From the NCBI GenBank assembly GCA_003135315.1, contig PLBD01000198.1, positions 1 to 5,136 of the forward strand: a DNA stretch of 5,136 nucleotides. The letters are read 5' to 3'. Shown here one piece after another: positions 1 to 5,136 of this stretch (its first letter is position 1; the number at the start of each line of letters is the position of its first letter). The notes beneath the pieces were generated by a model. That model was not told the origin of the DNA. It did no database searches and saw nothing but the letters and a program-made list of their open reading frames with translations. The stretch is from Acidobacteriaceae bacterium. GTDB lineage: Bacteria; Acidobacteriota; Terriglobia; Terriglobales; Acidobacteriaceae. A program made the position numbers and the translations under genes.

Positions 1-332
1 ACCTCGGCGATCACCGGCTGCGGAATCGACTGCACGCGTGTCATCAGCTCCGTACAGACGTCAAACACCTGGCGGTACTCGTTGATGTCGCGCCCCACCA
101 TCTCGCTCAAATCGTGGCCGGAGGAAAACACTTTGCCTGCGGCCCGCAACACGACCACTCGCAGCGCACGATCGCGCCCGATTTCGTTGATGCAGTCGAT
201 CAGCTCAGTCATCAACTCCAGCGACAGCGCGTTGCGCCGCTGCGGCCGGTTTAACGTCACAATCGCAATTGGCCCGTCGGCCTCGAACAAGATGTTCTGA
301 TACTTGGTAGCGGTGGTAATGGTTTCAGACAT
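1..332 (-). CDS. Enoyl-CoA hydratase/isomerase family protein (crotonase fold), C-terminus cut by window edge
   Basis: Reading leftward from ATG 332-330, 110 complete codons are visible and the frame is open to the window edge. The product begins MSETITTATKYQNILFEADG. It has the early crotonase beta strand and TLNRP motif (residues 26-30) followed by RRNALS, then the oxyanion-hole region SSGHDL (70-75). The stretch after it, up to IPQPVIAEV (103-111), leads towards the second oxyanion-hole glycine and the catalytic acids, which lie outside the window. From memory the GHDL motif and what follows resemble ECHDC3-type hydratases more than classical FadB/crotonase, but substrate and reaction (hydration versus isomerisation) cannot be read from this half. 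Its start overlaps the ligase stop by one base (TGATG), and GAAGGAGC sits 6 bases upstream, so translation is probably coupled in a two-gene operon. Expected full length is about 260 residues. The family call is firm; the exact function is not. Confidence 0.93.
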   Translation of the reverse strand, partial: MSETITTATKYQNILFEADGPIAIVTLNRPQRRNALSLELMTELIDCINEIGRDRALRVVVLRAAGKVFSSGHDLSEMVGRDINEYRQVFDVCTELMTRVQSIPQPVIAE

Positions 333-1879
333 CACGAAGCTCCTTCGACTGCGGCGCGCGATTGTTGGCGCAGTACGTTCTTGCGGATCTTGCCCGTCGA
401 GGTTTTGGGCAATGCTCCAAAGTGTACCGCCTTCGGGCATTTGAAATGTGCCAGGCGCTGGCGGCAGAAGTCGATCAGATCCTGCTCGCTGACCACGGCG
501 TCTTCCCTGAGCAGCACGTAGGCGTGCGGCACCTCGCCCCACTTCTCATCATGCCGGGCAACAATCGCAGCTTCCAGCACGGAAGGATGCTCGTACAACA
601 CGCGCTCCACTTCAAGCGAGGAAATGTTCTCTCCTCCGGAGATGATGATGTCCTTAGCGCGGTCGCGCACCTCGATGTAACCATCGGGGTGCATCACCGC
701 CAGATCTCCGGAGTGAAACCAGCCGCCACGAAACGCGTTCGCAGTTGCTTCGGGATCGCGGTAGTAGCCCAGCATTACGTTGTTGCCGCGCATCACGACC
801 TCTCCCACCGTGAGTGCGTCCGCGGGAACGTCTCGCATGTCTTCGTCTACCACCCGCATGTCCGTCCCAAAAACCACGTAAGGAATGCCCTGCCGCGACT
901 TGAGCAGCGCACGCTTTTCCAGCGGCGCATCGTCCCAGTCGGTGTGCCAGGCACATACCGAGTGCGGCCCATAAGTCTCGGTGAGCCCATAAACGTGGGT
1001 CAAATGGATACCAACCTCTTCCGCGGCCCGAATCACGGCGGGCGGCGGAGGCGCTGCGGCGATCACCATCTTTAGTCCCGATTCGAAACGAATCCCATGA
1101 CGCGAGCAGTAGTCAGTGAGCGTGCGCACTACGATGGGCGCACCGCAGAGATGAGTAACGCCTTCATCCTCGATCAGCTTGACGGCCCGCTCGGCGTTTA
1201 CTTCGGCCAGACAGATGTGCCGCCCTCCAACCGCCGTGACTGCCCAGGGAAAGCACCAACCGTCGCAGTGGAACATCGGCAGCGTCCACAGATATACCGA
1301 TCGATAGGACAGCCCGTGTTCCACGACTTCTCCGATGGCGTTGAGGTAGGCGCCGCGATGGGTGTACATGACGCCCTTGGGCATGCCGGTCGTGCCGCTG
1401 GTGTAGTTGATGGAAATCACGTCTTCCTCGGCGGGCGGATGCGGCACTACAGGCTTACTGCTCTCGCTGAGGAAAGTTTCGTAGTCGGAGATGCTTCGCT
1501 CCAATTGCGGAATCTCGGTCCGCGCCGCCAGCAGCGGTGCGAGGAGGTCAGCATCGCCCAGCAGGATTCTGGCGCCGCTGTGGTTCAGGATGGTGGCCAA
1601 CTCGCTGCTTTGCAGCCGAATGTTGAGCGGGACCAGCACCGCACCGATCAGCGGAACGGCGAAGTGTGCTTCCAGCGGCAGGACTCCGTTGCGCGCCAGC
1701 ACGGCAACCCGGTCTCCGGGCGCGATCCCGGCCTGCTGCAAGGCCGCGCCAAAGGCATTTACACGCCGCTGCATCTCGGAGTAGGTGAAACGCCGGTCGC
1801 CGTCCACGGCGGCCGTGCAATCGCCATATGCGACGGCGTTGCGGCGGAGAAACTCCAGAGGAGTGAGGGGCGATATCAT
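332..1879 (-). CDS. AMP-dependent acyl-CoA synthetase/ligase (ANL superfamily)
   Basis: This 515-residue protein is the usual full length for an acyl-CoA ligase. Such enzymes activate a carboxylic acid with ATP to an acyl-adenylate and then pass it to CoA, in the cytosol. All core motifs are present: the phosphate-binding loop YTSGTTGMPKG (159-169), PMFHCDGW (201-208), YGLTET (297-302), HSGDL (389-393), the hinge and A8 region DRAKDIIISGGENIS (406-420), and PKTSTGKIRK (491-500) with the adenylation lysine at K497. The PMFHC-GW signature is, from memory, typical of the medium-chain, plant AAE and DmdB-like branch, so a short/medium-chain or aryl-alkyl acid is a reasonable guess; the sequence does not settle the substrate. 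The start at ATG 1879 is supported by AAGGCGG (1891-1885), 5 bases upstream, and by the family-like N-terminus. It is the first gene of the leftward unit and is followed by an enoyl-CoA hydratase with a one-base overlap, which fits acyl-CoA degradation. Confidence 0.95.
   Translation of the reverse strand: MISPLTPLEFLRRNAVAYGDCTAAVDGDRRFTYSEMQRRVNAFGAALQQAGIAPGDRVAVLARNGVLPLEAHFAVPLIGAVLVPLNIRLQSSELATILNHSGARILLGDADLLAPLLAARTEIPQLERSISDYETFLSESSKPVVPHPPAEEDVISINYTSGTTGMPKGVMYTHRGAYLNAIGEVVEHGLSYRSVYLWTLPMFHCDGWCFPWAVTAVGGRHICLAEVNAERAVKLIEDEGVTHLCGAPIVVRTLTDYCSRHGIRFESGLKMVIAAAPPPPAVIRAAEEVGIHLTHVYGLTETYGPHSVCAWHTDWDDAPLEKRALLKSRQGIPYVVFGTDMRVVDEDMRDVPADALTVGEVVMRGNNVMLGYYRDPEATANAFRGGWFHSGDLAVMHPDGYIEVRDRAKDIIISGGENISSLEVERVLYEHPSVLEAAIVARHDEKWGEVPHAYVLLREDAVVSEQDLIDFCRQRLAHFKCPKAVHFGALPKTSTGKIRKNVLRQQSRAAVEGAS
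339..346 (-). promoter_or_regulatory. Ribosome binding site of the enoyl-CoA hydratase gene
   Basis: On the minus strand GAAGGAGC lies inside the last codons of the ligase gene, with GGAG ending 7 bases before the ATG at 332. It fixes the hydratase start at the codon overlapping the ligase stop (TGATG) and suggests termination-reinitiation coupling. Confidence 0.75.
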
Positions 1880-1912
1880 GAGTGCCGCCTTGGCTTAAGA
1901 AAGTTGGCGGCG

Positions 1913-1941
1913 ATTATATCGCAGCAACTGTGGGAGGTCAG
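1913..1941 (-). promoter_or_regulatory. Sigma70-type promoter of the ligase-hydratase unit
   Basis: The minus strand carries a perfect TATAAT (1918-1913). Seventeen bases upstream is CTGACC (1941-1936), matching TTGACA at four of six positions. Transcription would begin near 1906, giving a leader of about 27 bases containing the AAGGCGG ribosome site. The -10 box lies inside a small perfect inverted repeat, GCGAT-TAT-ATCGC (1910-1922 on the plus strand), that could act as an operator. The prediction is by eye only. Confidence 0.6.
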
Positions 1942-1980
1942 TGATAACCGCCCCCCCGAGGGCCATGCGATATGCTGATG

Positions 1981-2000
1981 GGCGTAACACCGGTTACGCC
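1981..2000. repeat. Perfect inverted repeat, candidate operator
   Basis: GGCGTAAC, a 4-base centre ACCG, then GTTACGCC form a perfect 8-bp-arm dyad. It lies about 75 bases upstream of the predicted ligase start site and about 85 bases upstream of the predicted plus-strand start site. No T run follows on the plus strand and there is no convergent gene, so an operator is more likely than a terminator. The cognate regulator is not in the window and cannot be named. Confidence 0.5.
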
Positions 2001-2009
2001 GGGGATTGC

Positions 2010-2040
2010 TGTGACGGGATACCGACACTTTGTGACAGGA
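2010..2040 (+). repeat. Pair of direct decamer repeats spaced two helical turns apart
   Basis: TGTGACGGGA (2010-2019) and TGTGACAGGA (2031-2040) differ at one base, and their starts are 21 bases apart, about two turns of DNA. The second copy is the left half of the CRP/FNR-like motif. Repeated half-sites on one face of the helix suit tandem regulator binding, but two short copies can also arise by chance. Confidence 0.4.
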
Positions 2041-2046
2041 ATCACC
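2031..2046 (+). promoter_or_regulatory. CRP/FNR-family-like operator, TGTGA-N6-TCACC
   Basis: TGTGA (2031-2035), CAGGAA, TCACC (2042-2046) matches nine of the ten fixed positions of the CRP consensus TGTGA-N6-TCACA. It ends directly against the possible -35 box at 2047. Its centre would fall about 44-46 bases upstream of the predicted start, close to but not exactly the classical class II activator position near -41.5. CRP/FNR-family use in this organism is assumed. Confidence 0.4.
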
Positions 2047-2077
2047 TTGAGCCGGCACGCGGTAGTGCCACTATAAA
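2047..2077 (+). promoter_or_regulatory. Possible promoter of the 5S-12S operon
   Basis: TTGAGC (2047-2052) and TATAAA (2072-2077) are separated by 19 bases, or 18 if CTATAA is taken as the -10 box. The spacing is longer than the optimum, which would suit an activator-dependent promoter next to the CRP-like motif. A short palindrome TAGTG-C-CACTA (2063-2073) overlaps the -10. A weaker alternative is TTGGAC (2167-2172) with TATTCA (2192-2197). The predicted leader is about 170 bases. Confidence 0.35.
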
Positions 2078-2256
2078 AGACAGGTAACGAACGCCATCGC
2101 AGCATAAGCGCTGGCTGTGATCGCGATCTGCGTGCTTTTTGAACTCGATTTCGTTGGCGTGGGGTTTTGGACTTCAGTATCGTAGTCGTGCTATTCACCC
2201 GGCGAAAACAACCACCATTGGCTTGACGCAACCGAATTGCTGCGAAGGGACGTCTC

Positions 2257-3759
2257 ATGGCGCGCATTGTAGAAGTCACGGAATTGCTGTTGCGTGAGGC
2301 GCAACAGAGCCTTCTGAAAACCAGCATGGCCCTCGATGACGTCGTCCCGGTCTTTGAAGACCTCGACAATGCGGGTTATTGGTCGCTTGAGTGTTGGGGC
2401 GGAACGGCATTTCATTCCAGCATCCGCTTTCTGAACGAAGACCCATGGGAGCGGTTACGCACCTACCGTAAGTTGCTGCCCAAGACCAGGCTGCAAATGT
2501 TGCTGCGCGGCCAGAACCTGGTTGCCCATCGGAACTTTGACGACTCCATCGTCAGCCGGTTTGTGGAGAAAGCGGCGCTGAACGGCATCGATGTCTTCCG
2601 CATCTTCGATGCGCTGAACGACGTACGCAACCTGAAGGCCAGCGTTGATGCCGTGAAAGCAGCCGGCAAGCATGCTCAAGGCGCAATCTGCTACAGCCCG
2701 AGCCCGGTGCATACGATCGCCGTATTTGTAGATATCGCGCAGCAAATCAAAGAACTGGGTTGCGACTCCATCTGCGTGCAGGACGTTGACGGCCTCCTCA
2801 GGCCCCAGGCGGCCTACGACCTGGTCAAGGGAATCAAGCAACGGTGTGGCAGCGACACATTGGTCAGCGTGCACACACACTCGACAACGGGCGTCACCCT
2901 GGTTTCGCTGATGAAGGCGATCGAAGCCGGATGCGACATTGTGGACACAGCCATCAGTTCCCTGGCCCTGGGCCCCGGTCACAATCCCACCGAGAGTCTG
3001 GTCGCCATGCTGGAGGAAACGGGATTCGAATCGCGCCTGGATACGGAGCGCCTGCGGCGCGTGAATCGGCATATTGCCGGCGTCCGTCCGCGATACCGCG
3101 AATTTTCTGATCAGGCCTTCGGGGTTGACCCGGAAACCTTTCAGCATGAGATACCGGCAGCGCTGATGCTGAACATGGAATATCAAATGAAGGGCCAAAG
3201 TACGCCGCACTTGCTTGACGACGTGGCGGAGGAAATCCAAAACCTTCGCCGGGACGCGGGCTATCCTGCCCTGGCCATCCCTGCGAGTGAAATCCTCGGG
3301 ACCCAGGCGATGTTTAATGTTCTGCAAGGCAAATACAGCGTCCTCACCAGTGAGTTCGCCGACCTGATGCTCGGCTACTACGGCACGACTCTCGGGGACA
3401 AAGACCCGGAAGTCGTGGGCAAAGCAGCCAGCCGTCAGAACAAGGACGCGATCACTTGCCGTCCAGCCGACTTGCTGGAGCCATCGTGGGAAAGACGGCG
3501 AACCGAAGCCCTGGCCGTGGGCAGCAACGGCAGCGATGAAGATGTGTTGACTTACGCCATGTTTCCGAATGCGGCAACACGATTCTTCCAGACGCGGGGG
3601 GCGAAAGACACGCCGGAGTTGTCGAGGGATGCGCGGGGCGTACCCGAACGCGCCCCGGTGAATGCCGCCGGCAGCCCGACCGTTCCGGCAGAATCACGAA
3701 CCTACATCGTCAGAGTCAGCGGTGAGGAACACAACGTCACGGTCACACCGGCGCAGTAA
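2257..3759 (+). CDS. Transcarboxylase 5S-like carboxyltransferase (pyruvate carboxylase/OadA-type) with altered metal ligands
   Basis: The 500-residue product matches, by memory, the length and order of motifs of the 5S subunit of Propionibacterium transcarboxylase, which moves a carboxyl group between carboxybiotin and pyruvate/oxaloacetate. Conserved blocks are AGYWSLECWGG (39-49), FLNEDPWERLRT (58-69), LQMLLRGQN (79-87), DVFRIFDALND (112-122), HTHSTTG (206-212), SLALGPGHNPTES (235-247), GTQAMFNV (348-355), FADLMLGYYG (367-376) and RPADLL (402-407). These cover the HMGL-like TIM barrel and the conserved carboxylase domain. A variable linker (about 445-480) leads to a short tail (481-500) like that of 5S. 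Four positions form the family's metal site: His206 and His208 are kept, but the usual Asp is Glu14 (REAQQS instead of RDAHQS) and the usual carbamylated Lys is Gln175 (VQDVDG instead of LKDMAG). GAAGGGA (2244-2250) precedes the ATG, and an in-frame TGA at 2224 excludes a longer start. It is followed by a 12S-like gene. Fold and family are firm; activity is uncertain. Confidence 0.92.
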   Translation: MARIVEVTELLLREAQQSLLKTSMALDDVVPVFEDLDNAGYWSLECWGGTAFHSSIRFLNEDPWERLRTYRKLLPKTRLQMLLRGQNLVAHRNFDDSIVSRFVEKAALNGIDVFRIFDALNDVRNLKASVDAVKAAGKHAQGAICYSPSPVHTIAVFVDIAQQIKELGCDSICVQDVDGLLRPQAAYDLVKGIKQRCGSDTLVSVHTHSTTGVTLVSLMKAIEAGCDIVDTAISSLALGPGHNPTESLVAMLEETGFESRLDTERLRRVNRHIAGVRPRYREFSDQAFGVDPETFQHEIPAALMLNMEYQMKGQSTPHLLDDVAEEIQNLRRDAGYPALAIPASEILGTQAMFNVLQGKYSVLTSEFADLMLGYYGTTLGDKDPEVVGKAASRQNKDAITCRPADLLEPSWERRRTEALAVGSNGSDEDVLTYAMFPNAATRFFQTRGAKDTPELSRDARGVPERAPVNAAGSPTVPAESRTYIVRVSGEEHNVTVTPAQ

Positions 3760-3800
3760 GAGTGGCTTAAGAACCAGATTTTCGATTTCTAATTCGACCC

Positions 3801-3806
3801 AGGAGG
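3801..3806 (+). promoter_or_regulatory. Ribosome binding site of the 12S-like gene
   Basis: A consensus AGGAGG sits 6 bases before ATG 3813, favouring it over the internal ATG at 3849, which has no comparable site. The 53-base gap after the 5S-like stop contains no hairpin or T run resembling a terminator, so the two genes are probably cotranscribed. Confidence 0.85.
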
Positions 3807-3812
3807 TCCAAC

Positions 3813-5136
3813 ATGGCGGCACCAACACTCAGACCGGCAAGCGCGACCATGGCAGAGCGCATCGCTGAACTTCGCGGGAAGCGTGCGCTGATCGAAGAGG
3901 GCGGCGGCAAAAAGCGTATCCAGAAGCAGCACGAGAGCGGCAAGCTCACCGCGCGCGAGCGCATTGGCAAGCTGGTCGATAGCGAAAGCTTCCAGGAGAT
4001 TGGCCTGTTCGCCAAGCACCGCGCCACTTTATTTGGGATGGCAGGCAAGGACATTCCCGCCGACGGAGTCGTGACCGGATGCGCAACCATTGATGGCCGG
4101 CTGATTCACCTCGCCTCGCAGGATTTCACCGTCGCTGGCGGGGCCGCCGGCGAAGTGCACTGCGCCAAGATTGTCGAGATGATGAAGCTCTCCCTGAAGA
4201 CCGGAAGTCCCTTCATCTTTGTGAACGATTCCGGGGGCGCGCGCGTGCAGGAAGGCATCGACAGCCTGGCGGGCTATGCCAGCGTCTTCTGTAACAACGT
4301 GATGCTTTCCGGGACGGTACCGCAGATTTCCATCATTTGCGGGCCCTGCGCCGGCGGCGCAGCCTACAGTCCGGCGCTGACCGATTTCGTCATTCAAACC
4401 AGGCGAGCGCAGATGTTCATCACCGGGCCTCAGGTCATCAAACAAGTGACCGGAGAGACCGTGACGGCTGACCAGTTAGGCGGCCCGGCGGCCCAGATGA
4501 ACCGCTCGGGCGTCGTTCATCTTATTGCCGAGGACGATGACGGGGCCCTGGCGCTGGCGCGCCGTCTGCTGAGTTTCCTGCCTTCGAACAACCTTGAGGA
4601 CCCGCCGCGGCTCCCCTACAGCCAGGACCTGGAGGATGATCCGGCGCTGAATGACTTAGTGCCGACAGAATCTAAAATCGCCTACGACATTCGTACTGTG
4701 CTCAGACCATTGCTCGATCATCAGGACTTCTTCGAAATCCAGCCCGGATTTGCGGCGAATGCGGTGATCGGCTTCGGCCGTATCCAGGGGCGCACAGTAG
4801 GAATCGTGGCCAATCAACCCAGCGTAATCGCTGGGGCCCTGGACATCGACGCCTCCAGCAAAATTGCCCGCTTCGTTCGATTCTGCAACGCCTTCAACAT
4901 CCCGTTGCTGACGTTTGTCGATGTGCCCGGATTTCTGCCCGGAGTCGAACAGGAATACGGCGGCATTATCCGCCACGGAGCGAAGATCCTGTTTGCCTAT
5001 TCAGCCGCAACCGTGCCCAAGATTACGGTTGTGATTCGGAAAGCGTATGGTGGGGCCTACATCGGAATGTGCTGCAAGGATCTGGGGGCGGACCGCGTCG
5101 TGGCCTGGCCGACAGCGGAAATCGCGGTCATGGGCG
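3813..5136 (+). CDS. Acyl-CoA carboxyltransferase, transcarboxylase 12S / methylmalonyl-CoA decarboxylase alpha / PCC beta type, C-terminus cut by window edge
   Basis: The frame stays open to the window end, giving 441 residues of an expected 510 or more. Members transfer a carboxyl group between biotin and propionyl-CoA/methylmalonyl-CoA. Visible family features are ATMAERIAELR (11-21), KQHESGKLTARERI (38-51), FAKHRATLFGM (66-76), PADGVVTG (82-89), ASQDFTVAGGAAGE (101-114), NDSGGARVQEGIDSL (138-152), the first oxyanion-hole region CGPCAGGAAYSPALTD (176-191), FITGPQVIKQVTGE (202-215), ANQPSVIAGALDI (333-345), VDVPGFLPGVEQEYGGIIRHG (369-389), the second oxyanion-hole region RKAYGGAYIGM (409-419), and AWPTAEIAVMG at the edge. 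From memory the match to Propionibacterium 12S is close, including a 12-residue leader before the internal Met13, which supports the start at 3813. The specificity position in GGAYIGM is Ile417 (Asp in some actinobacterial propionyl-CoA carboxylases, Leu in 12S), compatible with propionyl/methylmalonyl-CoA. It follows a 5S-like gene, so a transcarboxylase-type complex is favoured over a simple acyl-CoA carboxylase. Confidence 0.94.
   Translation, partial: MAAPTLRPASATMAERIAELRGKRALIEEGGGKKRIQKQHESGKLTARERIGKLVDSESFQEIGLFAKHRATLFGMAGKDIPADGVVTGCATIDGRLIHLASQDFTVAGGAAGEVHCAKIVEMMKLSLKTGSPFIFVNDSGGARVQEGIDSLAGYASVFCNNVMLSGTVPQISIICGPCAGGAAYSPALTDFVIQTRRAQMFITGPQVIKQVTGETVTADQLGGPAAQMNRSGVVHLIAEDDDGALALARRLLSFLPSNNLEDPPRLPYSQDLEDDPALNDLVPTESKIAYDIRTVLRPLLDHQDFFEIQPGFAANAVIGFGRIQGRTVGIVANQPSVIAGALDIDASSKIARFVRFCNAFNIPLLTFVDVPGFLPGVEQEYGGIIRHGAKILFAYSAATVPKITVVIRKAYGGAYIGMCCKDLGADRVVAWPTAEIAVMG

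Larger units (their letters stand above)
1880..2256. other. Divergent intergenic region between the ligase and 5S-like genes
   Basis: These 377 bases separate the two divergent units. No convincing gene lies inside: reading frames crossing it show no recognisable protein and mostly lack ribosome sites. From left to right it contains the ligase ribosome site and promoter, a C7 run (1951-1957), a perfect 8-bp-arm inverted repeat (1981-2000), two near-identical decamers 21 bases apart (2010-2019 and 2031-2040), a CRP/FNR-like motif (2031-2046), a possible plus-strand promoter (2047-2077), a short palindrome GATCGCGATC (2119-2128), and about 170 bases of leader before the 5S-like gene. No recognised riboswitch, tRNA or strong terminator was seen. 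Confidence 0.7.

Noticed and set aside
82..300. A 72-residue plus-strand frame opposite the hydratase gene
   Set aside because: The minus strand encodes clear crotonase motifs over the same bases, and the plus-strand product shows none.
1951..1957. C7 homopolymer as a phase-variable tract
   Set aside because: It is short and sits outside the predicted promoter spacers and coding sequence. A run this size is not surprising at this GC.
362..1978. Two long plus-strand frames (237 and 293 residues) opposite the ligase gene
   Set aside because: They are antisense to a protein with every ANL motif intact. Their translations resemble no family, and the high GC keeps opposite frames open.
1876..2058. 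A 60-residue minus-strand frame beginning with GTG and ending in an ATGA overlap with the ligase start
   Set aside because: The overlap looks operon-like, but the protein is low in recognisable character and runs through the dyad. Its start lies upstream of the good TATAAT promoter, and no ribosome site was seen.
2098..2140. Possible intrinsic terminator or attenuator ending in T5 in the 5S-like leader
   Set aside because: Only a 4-5 base stem with mismatches can be drawn before the T run, too weak to claim.
2132..2185. Possible leader peptide starting at GTG 2132
   Set aside because: It would be 17 residues with no ribosome site and no run of a single amino acid that would suggest attenuation.
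2455..3327. A 290-residue minus-strand frame opposite the 5S-like gene
   Set aside because: It is a shadow of a strongly conserved coding sequence, with no recognisable domain or ribosome site.
1891..3773. An 11-base identity (TGGCTTAAGAA) at 1891-1901 and 3763-3773
   Set aside because: One short match around a CTTAAG palindrome, with different flanks and contexts, is best treated as chance.
1..5136. Mobile elements, CRISPR arrays, tRNA/rRNA genes or defence systems
   Set aside because: No transposase, integrase, regularly spaced repeats, tRNA-like fold or defence protein was found. The window is metabolic genes and their regulatory region.

Overview
The window comes from a bacterium with moderately high GC and conventional Shine-Dalgarno sites. 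No gene names a taxon. Pairing a transcarboxylase-type operon with a divergent fatty-acid activation pair would fit a soil heterotroph such as an acidobacterium, but that is a weak inference.

Layout. The window holds two divergent transcription units around a 377-base intergenic region. On the minus strand (1879 down to 1) lie an ANL-family acyl-CoA ligase and, in a one-base stop/start overlap, the N-terminal 110 residues of a crotonase-fold enoyl-CoA hydratase/isomerase that runs off the left edge. On the plus strand lie a carboxyltransferase resembling the 5S subunit of Propionibacterium methylmalonyl-CoA:pyruvate transcarboxylase (2257-3759) and, 53 bases later behind an AGGAGG, a carboxyltransferase resembling the 12S subunit (3813 to the right edge, partial). 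The 12S-like gene has no stop codon in the window, so a search restricted to closed reading frames would miss it.

The intergenic region holds a good sigma70-type promoter for the ligase (TATAAT), a perfect 8-bp-arm inverted repeat at 1981-2000, a TGTGA-N6-TCACC motif resembling a CRP/FNR-family operator, and a possible plus-strand promoter directly downstream of that motif.

How the genes could work together. The ligase and hydratase would activate and degrade carboxylic acids as CoA thioesters. A 5S/12S pair would exchange a carboxyl group between methylmalonyl-CoA and pyruvate/oxaloacetate, linking propionyl-CoA to central metabolism. The biotin carrier (1.3S) that such a complex needs is not in the window and may lie downstream.

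Main oddity. The 5S-like protein keeps the overall family sequence and both histidine metal ligands. The other two positions that normally bind the catalytic metal are changed: the carbamylated lysine is Gln175 and the aspartate is Glu14. Gln16 also replaces the histidine of the RDAHQS motif. It is either a family with a remodelled metal centre or a non-catalytic, structural 5S paralogue.
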